64,000 bases of DNA, from contig UBQW01000037.1 in assembly GCA_900467745.1 (NCBI GenBank), positions 1-64,000 of the forward strand, in the 5' to 3' direction. A program made the translations under genes and the position numbers. Under the pieces are notes generated by a model. The model saw only the letters and a list, made by a program, of their open reading frames with translations. It did not search any database and had not been told where the DNA came from. Below, in pieces: positions 42,613 to 51,734 of this stretch. Position 1 is the stretch's first letter, and each line of letters opens with the position of its first letter. This DNA comes from Hyphomicrobiales bacterium (GTDB lineage: Bacteria > Pseudomonadota > Alphaproteobacteria > Rhizobiales > Rhizobiaceae).

Positions 42613-43200
42613 TCACATCCATCCCTGCCAGTCTTCGATAGGCGTCCAGTCGCATGATAGGCGCCGATCCGCAAGACGGAAACAATAGAGATTGCCGCCG
42701 CCACCGGGCTGGTCGCGGTCTCGCCCGATCGGCCGGCCCTCAAGGTGACACTTCAACAGCGTGCCAACGCCGCCGTGGCCGACGAATGCGATCGGCAGGC
42801 TGGTATCGTGCGTGGAGAGAATGCGCTCGACGTTGGAGACGATCCGGCGCTGCGCATCGATCGCCCGCTCCCATCCGTTGAAGCTCTCATCGGGATTGGC
42901 GAAGAACCAGTCCGCTGCCTTCTCGAATTCCGGCGGCGGCAGGAAGCCGGTCGCGGACCGGTCGTTCTCGTGCATGCCCTCGACGATCTCGACGGAAACG
43001 CCCGAGGGTGCGGCCAGGATCGCGGCGGTCTCGATCGCCTTGGTCTCGTCGCTGCTGACGATACGTCGCAATTGCGACGCCCAGGGATTATCCGCCGCCA
43101 ACCGCGCGCGTGCGACGCCGACATCCGACAAGCCCCACTTGGGAAGCGGGACGGCTGCGTCGATCTTCACTTGCGGGTGGGTGATGTAGAGACCGAACAC
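42613..43200 (-). CDS. histidine-phosphatase-like protein with altered RHG motif (GTG start)
   Basis: A 195-residue protein of the phosphoglycerate-mutase-like (histidine phosphatase) fold: the C-terminal GHGGVGTLLKC block and the middle SSDETKAIETAAIL are typical. The usual RHG catalytic triplet at the N-terminus is replaced by THP in LYITHPQVK (His8 kept, Arg and Gly lost). Translation should begin at GTG (43198-43200) with GAGG just upstream; it starts one base after the pmtA stop codon. The substrate is unknown, and the altered motif leaves activity open. Confidence 0.78.
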   Translation of the reverse strand: MFGLYITHPQVKIDAAVPLPKWGLSDVGVARARLAADNPWASQLRRIVSSDETKAIETAAILAAPSGVSVEIVEGMHENDRSATGFLPPPEFEKAADWFFANPDESFNGWERAIDAQRRIVSNVERILSTHDTSLPIAFVGHGGVGTLLKCHLEGRPIGRDRDQPGGGGNLYCFRLADRRLSCDWTPIEDWQGWM

Positions 43201-43201
43201 G

Positions 43202-43798
43202 TCAGCCTCGGCGGTAGATCCAGAGCTGCGCCGGCGGAATGTTGCGGACGATGAAGTCGAAGTGCTGGATATGGTAGCGCTCGGGCCGCGCGATGATCGG
43301 CGAAACCGGGCCGTAGGAAATCTGCACGAAGGGGCGTCCAGCCGGCAGCCGGTCCAGCACGCTTTCCAACATGGCAATACGCGCCTGCATCGGGAAGTTC
43401 AAAAGCGGCACGGCGGAAACGACGCTGTCGAATTTCTGCCCATCCATATGAGCCAGCGTCTTGTCGAGATTGAAGGCGTCGCCGTTGATGACATTCACGC
43501 CGGGATAGAGCCGCACCAGATGTTCGTAGAAGTCGGTCGAATATTCGATCGCGACAAGATTTTCAGGCTTCACGCCACGCTGCAGGATGGCCTTGGTGAT
43601 GGCGCCGGTGCCCGGGCCGAGTTCGAGAACCGGCAGTCCGGAGTTCGGATTGATGACGCTTGCCATCTTGCGCGCCGTGATCGACGACGTCGGCACGATG
43701 GAGCCGACGGTCTTCGGCCCCTGCATCATCCCCTTGAAAAACCGGATCTCCTCGTCGAATTTCTTGCCCAGCCGTTCCTTGAGGCGCAAGCCACCCAT
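43202..43798 (-). CDS. pmtA: phospholipid N-methyltransferase
   Basis: A 198-residue PmtA of the Sinorhizobium type, methylating phosphatidylethanolamine three times with SAM to make phosphatidylcholine, a lipid needed for rhizobial symbiosis. It opens GGLRLKERLGKKFDEEIRFF, has the membrane-associating IVPTSSITARKMA, and the SAM motif VLELGPGTGAITKAIL at residues 57-72. GGAGAA precedes the ATG at 43798. It leads a three-gene operon with the phosphatase-like gene and pyrF. Confidence 0.93.
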   Translation of the reverse strand: MGGLRLKERLGKKFDEEIRFFKGMMQGPKTVGSIVPTSSITARKMASVINPNSGLPVLELGPGTGAITKAILQRGVKPENLVAIEYSTDFYEHLVRLYPGVNVINGDAFNLDKTLAHMDGQKFDSVVSAVPLLNFPMQARIAMLESVLDRLPAGRPFVQISYGPVSPIIARPERYHIQHFDFIVRNIPPAQLWIYRRG

Positions 43799-43907
43799 GC
43801 CGTTCTCCTTCGTGCAGCACATGCTGCATGCTTATGTGCAGGCAATACGGCGCTAAAACAAGGCAGAGCGTCGCAATTGACAAAGTTTGAACGGCAAATG
43901 CGACGCG

Positions 43908-45026
43908 CTACACGCGCATCGGCATCAGCACGTAAAGGGCATCGTCACCGGCGGTGTCGCGAATGAGCGTCGGCGAGCCGGCGTCGGCCAGAAGGAAGAT
44001 CGCCTGATCGCCGGAAAGCTGCGCGGTGATATCGAGCAGGTATTTGGCGTTGAAGCCGATTTCCATGGCATCGGTGTCGTAGCCGACGGCCACTTCTTCC
44101 GTGGCGCTGCCCGAATCCGGGTTGTTGACGGTGAGCAGCAGCTGCCCGTCGGAAAGCGCCAGCTTCACGGCGCGGCCGCGTTCCGAAGAAATGGTCGAGA
44201 CGCGGTCGACGGCCTGCGCGAAGCTCGTGCAATCGACGCGCATTTCCTTGTCGTTGCCGGTCGGGATGACGCGCTGGTAATCGGGGAAGGTGCCGTCGAT
44301 CAGCTTCGAGGTCATGACGATCGAGCCGATGGAAAGGCGGATCTTGGCGTCGGAAACTTCGACCGTGACCATCGCTTCCGGATTGTCGACCAGCTTCTGC
44401 AGCTCGCCGACCGTCTTGCGCGGAATGATGATGCCAGGCATGCCCTCGGAACCCGAGGGAGCGTTGACGTCGGCGCGCGCCAGGCGGTGGCCGTCGGTGG
44501 CGACGGCGCGCAGCTTCAGGTCGCCTTCGCTTTCGATCGTATGGAAGAAGATGCCGTTCAGATAGTAGCGGGTCTCTTCCGTCGAGATCGCGAACTGGGT
44601 GCGATCGATCAACATCTTCAGATCCGTCGCCTTCAGCTTGAAGGTGTGCGTGAAGGTGCCGGCCGTGAGATCCGGGAAGTCGGATTCCGGCAGGCACTGC
44701 AGCGAGAACTTCGAACGGCCGGACTGAACCGTCATCGAGCCGCCGTCCTGGCTGGTGGCGAGCAACACTTCCGAACCGTCGGAAAGCTTGCGCACGATGT
44801 CGTAGAGAAGATGAGCGGGAACCGTGGTGGCGCCGGGCTGCTCGACATTGGCGGGCGTCGCTTCCGTCACTTCCAGATCGAGGTCGGTCGCCTTCATGTC
44901 GAGGTTCTGGCCATCGGCGCGCAGCAGGATGTTCGACAGGATCGGGATCGTGTTGCGGCGTTCAACCACGCGGTGAACGTGGTTCAGCGACTTCAGAAGG
45001 TTGGACCGCTCAATAGTAATACGCAT
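43908..45026 (-). CDS. dnaN: DNA polymerase III subunit beta (sliding clamp)
   Basis: A 372-residue beta clamp with three repeats of about 120 residues: MRITIERSNLLKSLNHVHRV in domain 1, FKLKATDLKMLIDRTQFAIS in domain 2 and FAQAVDRVSTISSERGRAVK in domain 3. The C-terminal GDDALYVLMPMRV fits the family. It forms the dimeric ring that tethers the replicative polymerase. It stands apart from dnaA here, which is usual in rhizobia. It is divergent from rsmI with 269 bases between, holding no gene I can see. Confidence 0.97.
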   Translation of the reverse strand: MRITIERSNLLKSLNHVHRVVERRNTIPILSNILLRADGQNLDMKATDLDLEVTEATPANVEQPGATTVPAHLLYDIVRKLSDGSEVLLATSQDGGSMTVQSGRSKFSLQCLPESDFPDLTAGTFTHTFKLKATDLKMLIDRTQFAISTEETRYYLNGIFFHTIESEGDLKLRAVATDGHRLARADVNAPSGSEGMPGIIIPRKTVGELQKLVDNPEAMVTVEVSDAKIRLSIGSIVMTSKLIDGTFPDYQRVIPTGNDKEMRVDCTSFAQAVDRVSTISSERGRAVKLALSDGQLLLTVNNPDSGSATEEVAVGYDTDAMEIGFNAKYLLDITAQLSGDQAIFLLADAGSPTLIRDTAGDDALYVLMPMRV

Positions 45027-45295
45027 GGGATGCTACCGCTTTCGACCGTTACTGCCCGGGCGCGCTTGAACGCGCCTGAATAATGCCTTTCCCAAAAGCT
45101 GGGATCGGAGGATTGGACGCGCAAAATGGCAGAATTTTGCGGACGAATGCAAGAGGCGCAAAGGTCGCTGCCCCAGCAATTGCCATTTTCGCTGCGGATG
45201 CTCACAGAAATCACCGTTACCGGCGAAGTCCTGCCCCTTGCCGAAGAGAAAGGTGTCGCCCATAAAGGCCGGAAGCCAGAAAGGGCACACATATC

Positions 45296-46216
45296 TTGAG
45301 CAATGACGAGACGACGACAGAGGGCGGCAGGCAGCGCAGCTTCCGCCTGCACAACATGGCCGTTCCCGCCCGCCCGCAGGAGCCCGGCCTCTACCTCGTC
45401 GCGACGCCGATCGGCAATCTTGGCGACATAACGCTGCGCGCGCTGGAAACGCTCGCCGGTGCCGATGTGCTCGCCTGCGAGGATACCCGCGTCACCCGCG
45501 TGCTGCTCGATCGCTACGGCATCCAGAACCGCCCCTACGCCTATCACGAGCACAATGCCGACGAAGCCGGGCCCCGGCTGCTTGCGGCGCTTGAAGCAGG
45601 CAAGTCCGTGGCGCTGGTCTCCGATGCCGGCACGCCGCTGGTCTCCGACCCCGGCTATCGCCTGGCGCAATCGGCGATCGAAGCCGGCTATCGGGTGATC
45701 CCGATCCCAGGCGCCTCGGCGCCGCTGGCAGCCCTTGTCGGCTCTGGCCTTCCGAACGATGCCTTCCTCTTCGCCGGTTTCCTGCCCACCAAGGACAAGG
45801 CCCGCCGCGACCGTCTCTCTGAATTCGCCGCCACGCCGGCGACGCTGATGTTCTTCGAATCCCCGCACCGCATCGGCGCCACGCTTATTGCCGCCGCCGA
45901 CGTTCTCGGCGGCGATCGCCCGGCATCCGTCTGCCGCGAGCTCACCAAGAGCTACGAGGAGTTCCGCCGGGGCACGCTCGCCGAGCTCGCCGCTCATTAT
46001 GCGGATGTAGACAACGTCAAAGGCGAGATCGTCCTCGTCATCGGCCCGGCGCCGGAGCGCGCAATCGAGGAAACGGATATCGACGCCATCCTCGCCGATC
46101 TCTCGCAAACGCTTCCGACCGCCAAGGCCGCCGCCGAGGCCGCCCGCATCACCGGTCTCCCCCGCAAGGAGCTCTACCAGCGCCTTCTCGACCGAAAGGC
46201 GGGCGATGTCAGGTAA
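45296..46216 (+). CDS. rsmI: 16S rRNA (cytidine1402-2'-O)-methyltransferase
   Basis: A 306-residue RsmI, methylating the 2'-OH of C1402 in 16S rRNA with SAM. The tetrapyrrole-methylase fold shows GLYLVATPIGNLGDITLRAL, VLACEDTRVTRVLLDRYGI, LVSDAGTPLVSDPGYRL and FFESPHRI. The open frame begins with TTG at 45296; an ATG at 45356 (MAVPARPQ) is the alternative and neither has a strong ribosome-binding site. The stop overlaps yraN by 11 bases. Confidence 0.94.
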   Translation: MSNDETTTEGGRQRSFRLHNMAVPARPQEPGLYLVATPIGNLGDITLRALETLAGADVLACEDTRVTRVLLDRYGIQNRPYAYHEHNADEAGPRLLAALEAGKSVALVSDAGTPLVSDPGYRLAQSAIEAGYRVIPIPGASAPLAALVGSGLPNDAFLFAGFLPTKDKARRDRLSEFAATPATLMFFESPHRIGATLIAAADVLGGDRPASVCRELTKSYEEFRRGTLAELAAHYADVDNVKGEIVLVIGPAPERAIEETDIDAILADLSQTLPTAKAAAEAARITGLPRKELYQRLLDRKAGDVR

Positions 46217-46589
46217 CGACGCTACGGACCCGCATCAAAAGGGTCTTCGCCGCAAGGCACTGCGTCGGGGCCATGTCTCCGAATACATCGCCGCTTTCTA
46301 CCTCATTCTCAAAGGCTACCGCATCGTCGCGCTGCGCTATCGCACGCGGCTTGGCGAGATCGACATCATTGCCCGCAAGGGCGATCTGGCCGTCTTCGTC
46401 GAGGTGAAGGCTCGCCGCGACCAAGGCGCGGCCGTCGATGCCGTCTCGCATCTCGCGCAGACCCGCATCCGTGGTGCCAGCGATCTCTGGCTCTCCCGCC
46501 AGCGCGACCATGCCCGCCTGTCTCAACGCTACGACATCGTCGCCATCCTGCCCGGTCGGTGGCCGGTCCATTTGCGCGATGCGTTCTGA
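46206..46589 (+). CDS. yraN: YraN/UPF0102-family protein
   Basis: A 127-residue protein of the UPF0102 family, an endonuclease-like fold with the motif LGEIDIIARKGDLAVFVEVKARR (the E-I-D...E-V-K of a restriction-enzyme-like site, residues about 50-70). It is conserved beside rsmI in many bacteria. Its function is not firmly known; involvement in DNA handling is inferred from the fold. It overlaps rsmI by 11 bases, in the same operon. Confidence 0.9.
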   Translation: MSGNDATDPHQKGLRRKALRRGHVSEYIAAFYLILKGYRIVALRYRTRLGEIDIIARKGDLAVFVEVKARRDQGAAVDAVSHLAQTRIRGASDLWLSRQRDHARLSQRYDIVAILPGRWPVHLRDAF

Positions 46590-46633
46590 TCGCTTTCGTT
46601 AGCTGAGTAAATTCTTCGGAATTTGTAATCGGC

Positions 46634-46661
46634 CCGTCACAAAACTGTTAAGGAGGTGTCA
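46634..46661 (+). promoter_or_regulatory. candidate PHO box (three repeats) before ugpB
   Basis: Three repeats similar to CTGTCA occur 11 bases apart: CCGTCA (46634-46639), CTGTTA (46645-46650) and GTGTCA (46656-46661). This spacing is that of PhoB binding sites. They lie about 50-80 bases before ugpB, which is a phosphate-starvation gene in related bacteria. PhoB control is a strong inference. Confidence 0.7.
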
Positions 46662-46712
46662 CAATAGGCCTCTATTGCGTCCTCACGCCAACAACGGTGG
46701 AGAGGGTTTTTC

Positions 46713-48041
46713 ATGTTTAAGTCGATTTCATTGGCCGCTGCTGCGGTTGCTTTGTCCGCTTCCGCGTCCTTTGCTGCAACCGAAGTGACCTGGTGGCACG
46801 CCATGGGTGGCGAGCTTGGCAAGAAGCTCGAGGAAGTTGCCCAGAAGTTCAACGACAGCCAGAGCGAATACAAGATCGTTCCTGTTTACAAGGGCACCTA
46901 TCCCGAGACGCTGACGGCCGCTATCGCCGCCTTCCGCGCCGGCCAGCAGCCCGCCATCGTTCAGGTTTTCGAAGTCGGCACCGGCACGATGATGGCTGCC
47001 AAGGGCGCCGTCTATCCGGTCTACCAGCTGATGAAGGACGAAGGTGAGCCTTGGGATCCGTCGAAGTTCCTGGCGCCTGTCGTCGGCTACTATTCCGACG
47101 CTGAGGGTAACATCCTGTCGATGCCGTTCAACTCGTCGACCCCGATCCTCTACTACAACAAGGACGTCTTCAAGAAGGCCGGCCTCGATCCTGAAGTTGC
47201 TCCGAAGACCTGGGCCGAGCTTGCCGAAATGGGCAAGAAGATCGTCTCCTCCGGCGCTGCCAAGTGCGGCTTCACCATGTCTTACGGCGCGACCTGGGTT
47301 GGCCTGGAAAACTATTCCGCCATCCAGAACCTGCCTTACGGCACCCAGCAGAACGGCTTCGGCGGCATGAACGCCGAGTTCACCTTCAATGGTCCGAACC
47401 AGGCCAAGTTCTGGGATCACCTGAAGACCTGGCAGGATGAAGGCGTCTACAAGTACGGCGGCCCGAGCGCCGGTGCCGACGCTGCTCCGCTCTTCTACTC
47501 GCAGCAGTGCGCAGCCTACATGAACTCGTCCGCTTCGCGCGCCGGCGTCATCAACAACGCCAAGGACTTCAAGGTCGGCTTCGCACCGATGCCTTACGAC
47601 GACACGGTCACCCAGGATCCGAAGAACTCGATCATCGGCGGCGCAACGCTGTGGGTTCTGAACGGTCAGAAGGACAAGGCTGTCTACAAGGGCGCCGCCA
47701 AGTTCTTCACCTACCTGTCGCAGCCTGAAGTCCAGGCCGATTGGCACCAGTTCACCGGCTACCTGCCGATCACCAACGCTGCCTACGAGCTTGGTCAGAA
47801 GCAGGGCTACTACGAAAAGAACGCCGGTTCTGACATCGCCATCAAGCAGATCATGCGCGGCACGCCGTCCGAAAACTCCAAGGGCGTTCGTTTCGGCAAC
47901 CTGACGCAGATCCGCGACGTTATCGACCAGCAGTTCGAAGCCGTTCTCAACGGCAAGAAGACCGGTCAGGAAGCGCTCGACGAAGCCGCAAAGCAGGGCA
48001 ATGCCAAGCTGCGCGAATTCGAAGCCGCGAACTCCAACTAA
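46713..48041 (+). CDS. ugpB: sn-glycerol-3-phosphate ABC transporter, substrate-binding protein
   Basis: A 442-residue periplasmic binding protein. The signal peptide MFKSISLAAAAVALSASASFAA (cleaved near residue 22) leads to EVTWWHAMGGELGKKLEEV and the conserved CGFTMSYGATWVGLENYSAI. It delivers glycerol-3-phosphate or its diesters to the UgpAE channel. It is first of four genes in the order ugpB-A-E-C. A hairpin after it probably raises its own message level relative to downstream genes. Confidence 0.95.
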   Translation: MFKSISLAAAAVALSASASFAATEVTWWHAMGGELGKKLEEVAQKFNDSQSEYKIVPVYKGTYPETLTAAIAAFRAGQQPAIVQVFEVGTGTMMAAKGAVYPVYQLMKDEGEPWDPSKFLAPVVGYYSDAEGNILSMPFNSSTPILYYNKDVFKKAGLDPEVAPKTWAELAEMGKKIVSSGAAKCGFTMSYGATWVGLENYSAIQNLPYGTQQNGFGGMNAEFTFNGPNQAKFWDHLKTWQDEGVYKYGGPSAGADAAPLFYSQQCAAYMNSSASRAGVINNAKDFKVGFAPMPYDDTVTQDPKNSIIGGATLWVLNGQKDKAVYKGAAKFFTYLSQPEVQADWHQFTGYLPITNAAYELGQKQGYYEKNAGSDIAIKQIMRGTPSENSKGVRFGNLTQIRDVIDQQFEAVLNGKKTGQEALDEAAKQGNAKLREFEAANSN

Positions 48042-48059
48042 GGGTCGCTCCCTCCGTCA

Positions 48060-48091
48060 GCCCTCTCCGGCCCGTCCGGGGAGGGCATTTT
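48060..48091 (+). terminator. intercistronic hairpin between ugpB and ugpA
   Basis: GCCCTC and GAGGGC with inner pairs form a 9-base stem (one G-T pair, 9-base loop), followed by ATTTT. It sits in the 66-base gap between ugpB and ugpA. It may be a partial terminator or a 3' stabiliser that keeps the binding-protein message abundant. Confidence 0.6.
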
Positions 48092-48107
48092 CCTTGAGGG
48101 GTCATGC

Positions 48108-48992
48108 ATGCAAACCAAACGCACCGTCTTCCAAAGCCGTCTCCTGCCTTATCTCCTGATCGCACCGCAGCTGCTCATCACGATCGTCTTCTTCGTGTGG
48201 CCGGCGGTTCAGGCCGTATGGCAGTCCTTCCTGCGCCAGGATCCCTTCGGTCTGAAGGACACCTTCGTCGGTTTGGCGAACTACACGCGCTTGCTGCAAG
48301 ATCCGGATTATCTGAATTCGCTGACCGTCACCTTCGTCTTCTCGATCGGTGTCACCGTGCTGTCGATGGGGCTGTCTCTGCTCTTCGCGATCTGCGTCAA
48401 CCGCGTGATCCGCTCGCAGCGCTTCTATACGACGCTTCTGGTCTGGCCCTACGCCGTGGCACCGGCCGCATCCGGCCTGCTCTGGTGGTTCATGTTCAAC
48501 CCGAGCGTCGGCATCATTCCCTATGTGCTGGAACATTTCGGCTACAGCTGGAACCATCGCCTGAACCCGAACAACGCGATGATCCTGATCATCATCGCCG
48601 CCGCCTGGAAGCAGATCTCCTATAATTTCCTGTTTTTCGTCGCCGGCCTGCAGTCGGTTCCGCATTCGCTGACCGAAGCCGCCGCGATCGATGGCGCCGG
48701 ACCCATCAAGCGCTTCTGGACGGTGGTCTTCCCGCTGCTGTCGCCGACCACCTTCTTCCTGGCTGTCATCAACATCACCTACGCGATGTTCGACACTTTC
48801 CCGATCATCGACGCGGCCACCTCGGGCGGTCCGTCGCAATCGACCAACATCCTTGTCTACAAGGTCTATGCCGATGGTTTCGTCGGTCTCAATCTCGGCC
48901 CGTCGGCCGCGCAGTCGGTCGTGCTGATGCTGATCGTGGTCGTCCTGACCGTCGTCCAGTTCCGCTGGATCGAGCGCAAAGTGCAGTATTGA
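48108..48992 (+). CDS. ugpA: sn-glycerol-3-phosphate ABC transporter permease
   Basis: A 294-residue permease with six membrane segments. The cytoplasmic EAA loop, EAAAIDGAGPIKRFWTVVFPLLSP, is complete (about residues 190-213) and contacts the ATPase. It forms the membrane channel with UgpE. GAGGGG stands before the ATG at 48108. It is followed without a real gap by ugpE. Confidence 0.95.
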   Translation: MQTKRTVFQSRLLPYLLIAPQLLITIVFFVWPAVQAVWQSFLRQDPFGLKDTFVGLANYTRLLQDPDYLNSLTVTFVFSIGVTVLSMGLSLLFAICVNRVIRSQRFYTTLLVWPYAVAPAASGLLWWFMFNPSVGIIPYVLEHFGYSWNHRLNPNNAMILIIIAAAWKQISYNFLFFVAGLQSVPHSLTEAAAIDGAGPIKRFWTVVFPLLSPTTFFLAVINITYAMFDTFPIIDAATSGGPSQSTNILVYKVYADGFVGLNLGPSAAQSVVLMLIVVVLTVVQFRWIERKVQY

Positions 48993-49006
48993 AGCGAGAG
49001 CCAGCC

Positions 49007-49855
49007 ATGGTCGAGAACCGCCCCTTCCTCAATTTCCTCACCCACTTCGTGCTGATCCTCGGCATCGGCATGGTGGTGTTTCCCGTCTACCTCGCCTTCA
49101 TCGCCTCGACGCGCGGTCCCTCGGACTTCTTGACCGGCGTCGTGCCGATGACGCCGGGCCACCAGATGCTGGAGAACTACGGCGTGCTGCTCGGCACCGG
49201 CGCATCCAACGCCGGCTCACCGCCGTTCCTGTTGATGCTCGGCAACAGCCTGGCGATGGCCATCCTGGTGGCGATCGGCAAGATCGCCATTTCGATCATC
49301 TCGGCCTTCGCCATCGTCTATTTCCGCTTTCCCTTCCGCACGGTCGCCTTCTGGATCATCTTCATGACGCTGATGCTCCCCATCGAGGTGCGCATCCTGC
49401 CGACCTACAAGGTCGTCGCCGATCTCGGCATGCTGAACTCCTATTCCGGCCTCGTCATTCCCGTCATCGCGTCGGCCACCGCCACCTTCCTGTTCCGGCA
49501 GTTCTTCCTGACGGTTCCCGAAGAGATGATGGAAGCGGCGCGCGTCGATGGCGCAGGCCCGATGAAGTTCTTCTGGGATATCCTGCTGCCGCTGTCGCGC
49601 ACCAATATCGCGGCACTCTTCATCATCATGTTCATCTACGGCTGGAACCAGTATCTCTGGCCGATGCTGATCACCACCGAACCCGGCTACTACACCGTCG
49701 TCATGGGCATCAAGCGCCTGGCCGCGGTGCTGGATGGCGATACACAATGGAACCTTGTGATGGCAGGCGTCATCCTCGCGGCCCTGCCGCCGGTTCTGGT
49801 CATCATTTTCATGCAGCGCCTTTTCGTCAAAGGCCTGGTTGAGACGGAGAAGTAA
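49007..49855 (+). CDS. ugpE: sn-glycerol-3-phosphate ABC transporter permease
   Basis: A 282-residue permease, six membrane segments, with the EAA loop EAARVDGAGPMKFFWDILLPLSR. It pairs with UgpA. I prefer the ATG at 49007 (MVENRPFLNFLTHF); a TTG at 48989 overlaps the ugpA stop codon and would add six residues. Two bases separate its stop from the ugpC start. Confidence 0.94.
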   Translation: MVENRPFLNFLTHFVLILGIGMVVFPVYLAFIASTRGPSDFLTGVVPMTPGHQMLENYGVLLGTGASNAGSPPFLLMLGNSLAMAILVAIGKIAISIISAFAIVYFRFPFRTVAFWIIFMTLMLPIEVRILPTYKVVADLGMLNSYSGLVIPVIASATATFLFRQFFLTVPEEMMEAARVDGAGPMKFFWDILLPLSRTNIAALFIIMFIYGWNQYLWPMLITTEPGYYTVVMGIKRLAAVLDGDTQWNLVMAGVILAALPPVLVIIFMQRLFVKGLVETEK

Positions 49856-49857
49856 CA

Positions 49858-50961
49858 ATGGCCTCCATCGACGTCGATAATGTCTGCAAGATCTATCACG
49901 GCGGCGTTCGCGCCGTTTCCGGCATCGAGCTCAAGATTGCCGATGGCGAGTTCATCGTGCTCGTCGGTCCCTCCGGCTGCGGCAAGTCCACCCTGCTGCG
50001 CATGATCGCCGGGCTTGAGACCATCTCCGAAGGCGAGGTTAAGATCGGCGCGCGCGTCGTCAACAATGTCGAGCCCGCCGATCGCGATATCGCCATGGTC
50101 TTCCAGAACTACGCGCTCTATCCGCATATGAGCGTGCGCCAGAACCTGGAATACGGCCTGAAGAACCGCAAGACACCGAAGGCCGAGATCGATGCGCGCG
50201 TGGCCGAGGCCGCCCGCATGCTAGAGATCAACCAGTATCTCGAGCGCAAGCCGAAGGCGCTCTCCGGCGGCCAGCGCCAGCGCGTCGCCATGGGCCGCGC
50301 CATCGTCCGCAAGCCGGCCGTCTTCCTCTTCGACGAGCCGCTGTCCAACCTGGATGCCAAGCTGCGCGTTTCCATGCGCGGCGAGATCAAGCGCCTGCAG
50401 CGCCGCCTCGGCACCACCTCGATCTACGTCACCCACGACCAGCTGGAAGCGATGACGCTGGCCGACCGTCTGGTCGTCCTGAACGGCGGCAAGATCGAGC
50501 AGGTCGGTTCGCCACTCGATGTCTACCACCGCCCGGCCTCCACCTTCGTCGCCTCCTTCATCGGCTCTCCGGCCATGAACCTCCTGAAGGGCGAGCTGCA
50601 CGGCGACAAGCTGGCGCTCGGGCCCAGCCTGATCGACCTTTCCGGCTGCGCTCCGACCTCGGGCGCCGTCACCGTCGGCATCCGCGCCGAGGACTTGTGC
50701 CTTGCCGGACCCGACCAGCACGCCATGCCCGTCACCGTCGAATATGTCGAGGAACTCGGCGCCCAGCGGCTGGTCCACGGCCTGCTCGGCGATCAGCCGA
50801 TCACTGCGGTGCTGGCGCCCGATATCGACATTCCCGCCGAACTGCGCCTGACCATCGCACCCGAAAAGCTGCATTTCTTTGCGGCCGACACAGGCAAGCG
50901 CATCGTCGCCGCCGACACCGATGGCGCATCTAAGCCCGCCATGGCTGCCCAGCCCGCTTGA
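49858..50961 (+). CDS. ugpC: sn-glycerol-3-phosphate ABC transporter ATP-binding protein
   Basis: A 367-residue ATPase of the MalK/UgpC type. Walker A GPSGCGKST is at 37-45, the signature LSGGQ at 135-139 and Walker B VFLFDEPLSNLDAK just after. The C-terminal beta domain (from about 235) is the regulatory TOBE-like part. It powers import by UgpBAE. A cupin gene follows about 133 bases later and appears separate. Confidence 0.95.
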   Translation: MASIDVDNVCKIYHGGVRAVSGIELKIADGEFIVLVGPSGCGKSTLLRMIAGLETISEGEVKIGARVVNNVEPADRDIAMVFQNYALYPHMSVRQNLEYGLKNRKTPKAEIDARVAEAARMLEINQYLERKPKALSGGQRQRVAMGRAIVRKPAVFLFDEPLSNLDAKLRVSMRGEIKRLQRRLGTTSIYVTHDQLEAMTLADRLVVLNGGKIEQVGSPLDVYHRPASTFVASFIGSPAMNLLKGELHGDKLALGPSLIDLSGCAPTSGAVTVGIRAEDLCLAGPDQHAMPVTVEYVEELGAQRLVHGLLGDQPITAVLAPDIDIPAELRLTIAPEKLHFFAADTGKRIVAADTDGASKPAMAAQPA

Positions 50962-51094
50962 CGATAGCGCCCGCGTTAGGCGGGCGTTGCATTATCGCGA
51001 CACTCGTTACAACTTTAGCGAATGTTTGAACGGCTCCGTGAGGACTCTCTGATATCCCCCACACTAGGGGATAGCCTATACTCAGGGGGTTCTG

Positions 51095-51601
51095 GTGGCA
51101 TCACTGCATCTTATGTTCGCGAGCGCGATGGCCTTGGCCGCCCGCTCCATGCCCGACATCGTGGCATTTCCGCGCGGCAAGTCGTTCGTCGCGCATTCCA
51201 GCGATCTCATCGCCATGAAATCGACGCCGATCAATCCGGACTGGATTGTCGCCGGCGATCCGCAGGCCCGCACCGGCGAGCACTCGCGCGGCCACGACGA
51301 CGCCGCGCTGACGGCGATCTGGGACTGCACGGCAGGCGAATTCCGCTGGTTCTTCGGTTGGGACGAAACAGTGATGATCCTCGAGGGCGAGGTGCACATC
51401 ACCGCCGACGACGGCACCGAGCGCATGCTGCGCGCCGGCGACGTCGCCTTCTTCGCCGGCGGCACCTGGGCCAGCTGGCGCGTCGACAATTACGTCCGCA
51501 AGGTCGCCTTCCTGCGCAAGCCGTTCCCGAAGCCCGTGGCGCTCGCCTATCGCCTGCGCAACCTGCTGCGCGGCAGCGGCCAGCAGGGCATCGCGGCCTG
51601 A
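51095..51601 (+). CDS. cupin-domain protein (DUF861-like)
   Basis: A 168-residue small beta-barrel protein. Residues from about 70 form a cupin: IWDCTAGEFRWFFGWDETVMILEGEVHITADDGTERML read in parts, then RAGDVAFFAGGTWASWRV. This matches the (S)-ureidoglycine aminohydrolase-like cupin_3 (DUF861) subgroup; the ligand is unknown. I take the GTG at 51095 because AGGGGG precedes it; ATG codons at 51116 and 51149 are alternatives that shorten the N-terminus. Confidence 0.72.
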   Translation: MASLHLMFASAMALAARSMPDIVAFPRGKSFVAHSSDLIAMKSTPINPDWIVAGDPQARTGEHSRGHDDAALTAIWDCTAGEFRWFFGWDETVMILEGEVHITADDGTERMLRAGDVAFFAGGTWASWRVDNYVRKVAFLRKPFPKPVALAYRLRNLLRGSGQQGIAA

Positions 51602-51734
51602 AATACGGCTTGAGTTGAGGCTTGAAACACACGCCGGCCAATTGCGCCGGCGCACCGCACAAAAGCCGTCTATTGACCGTTGCGTTCGCGCCCTCTGCGG
51701 CCTACATCTGTCCGGCAATCGCTAAGGGACAGAA

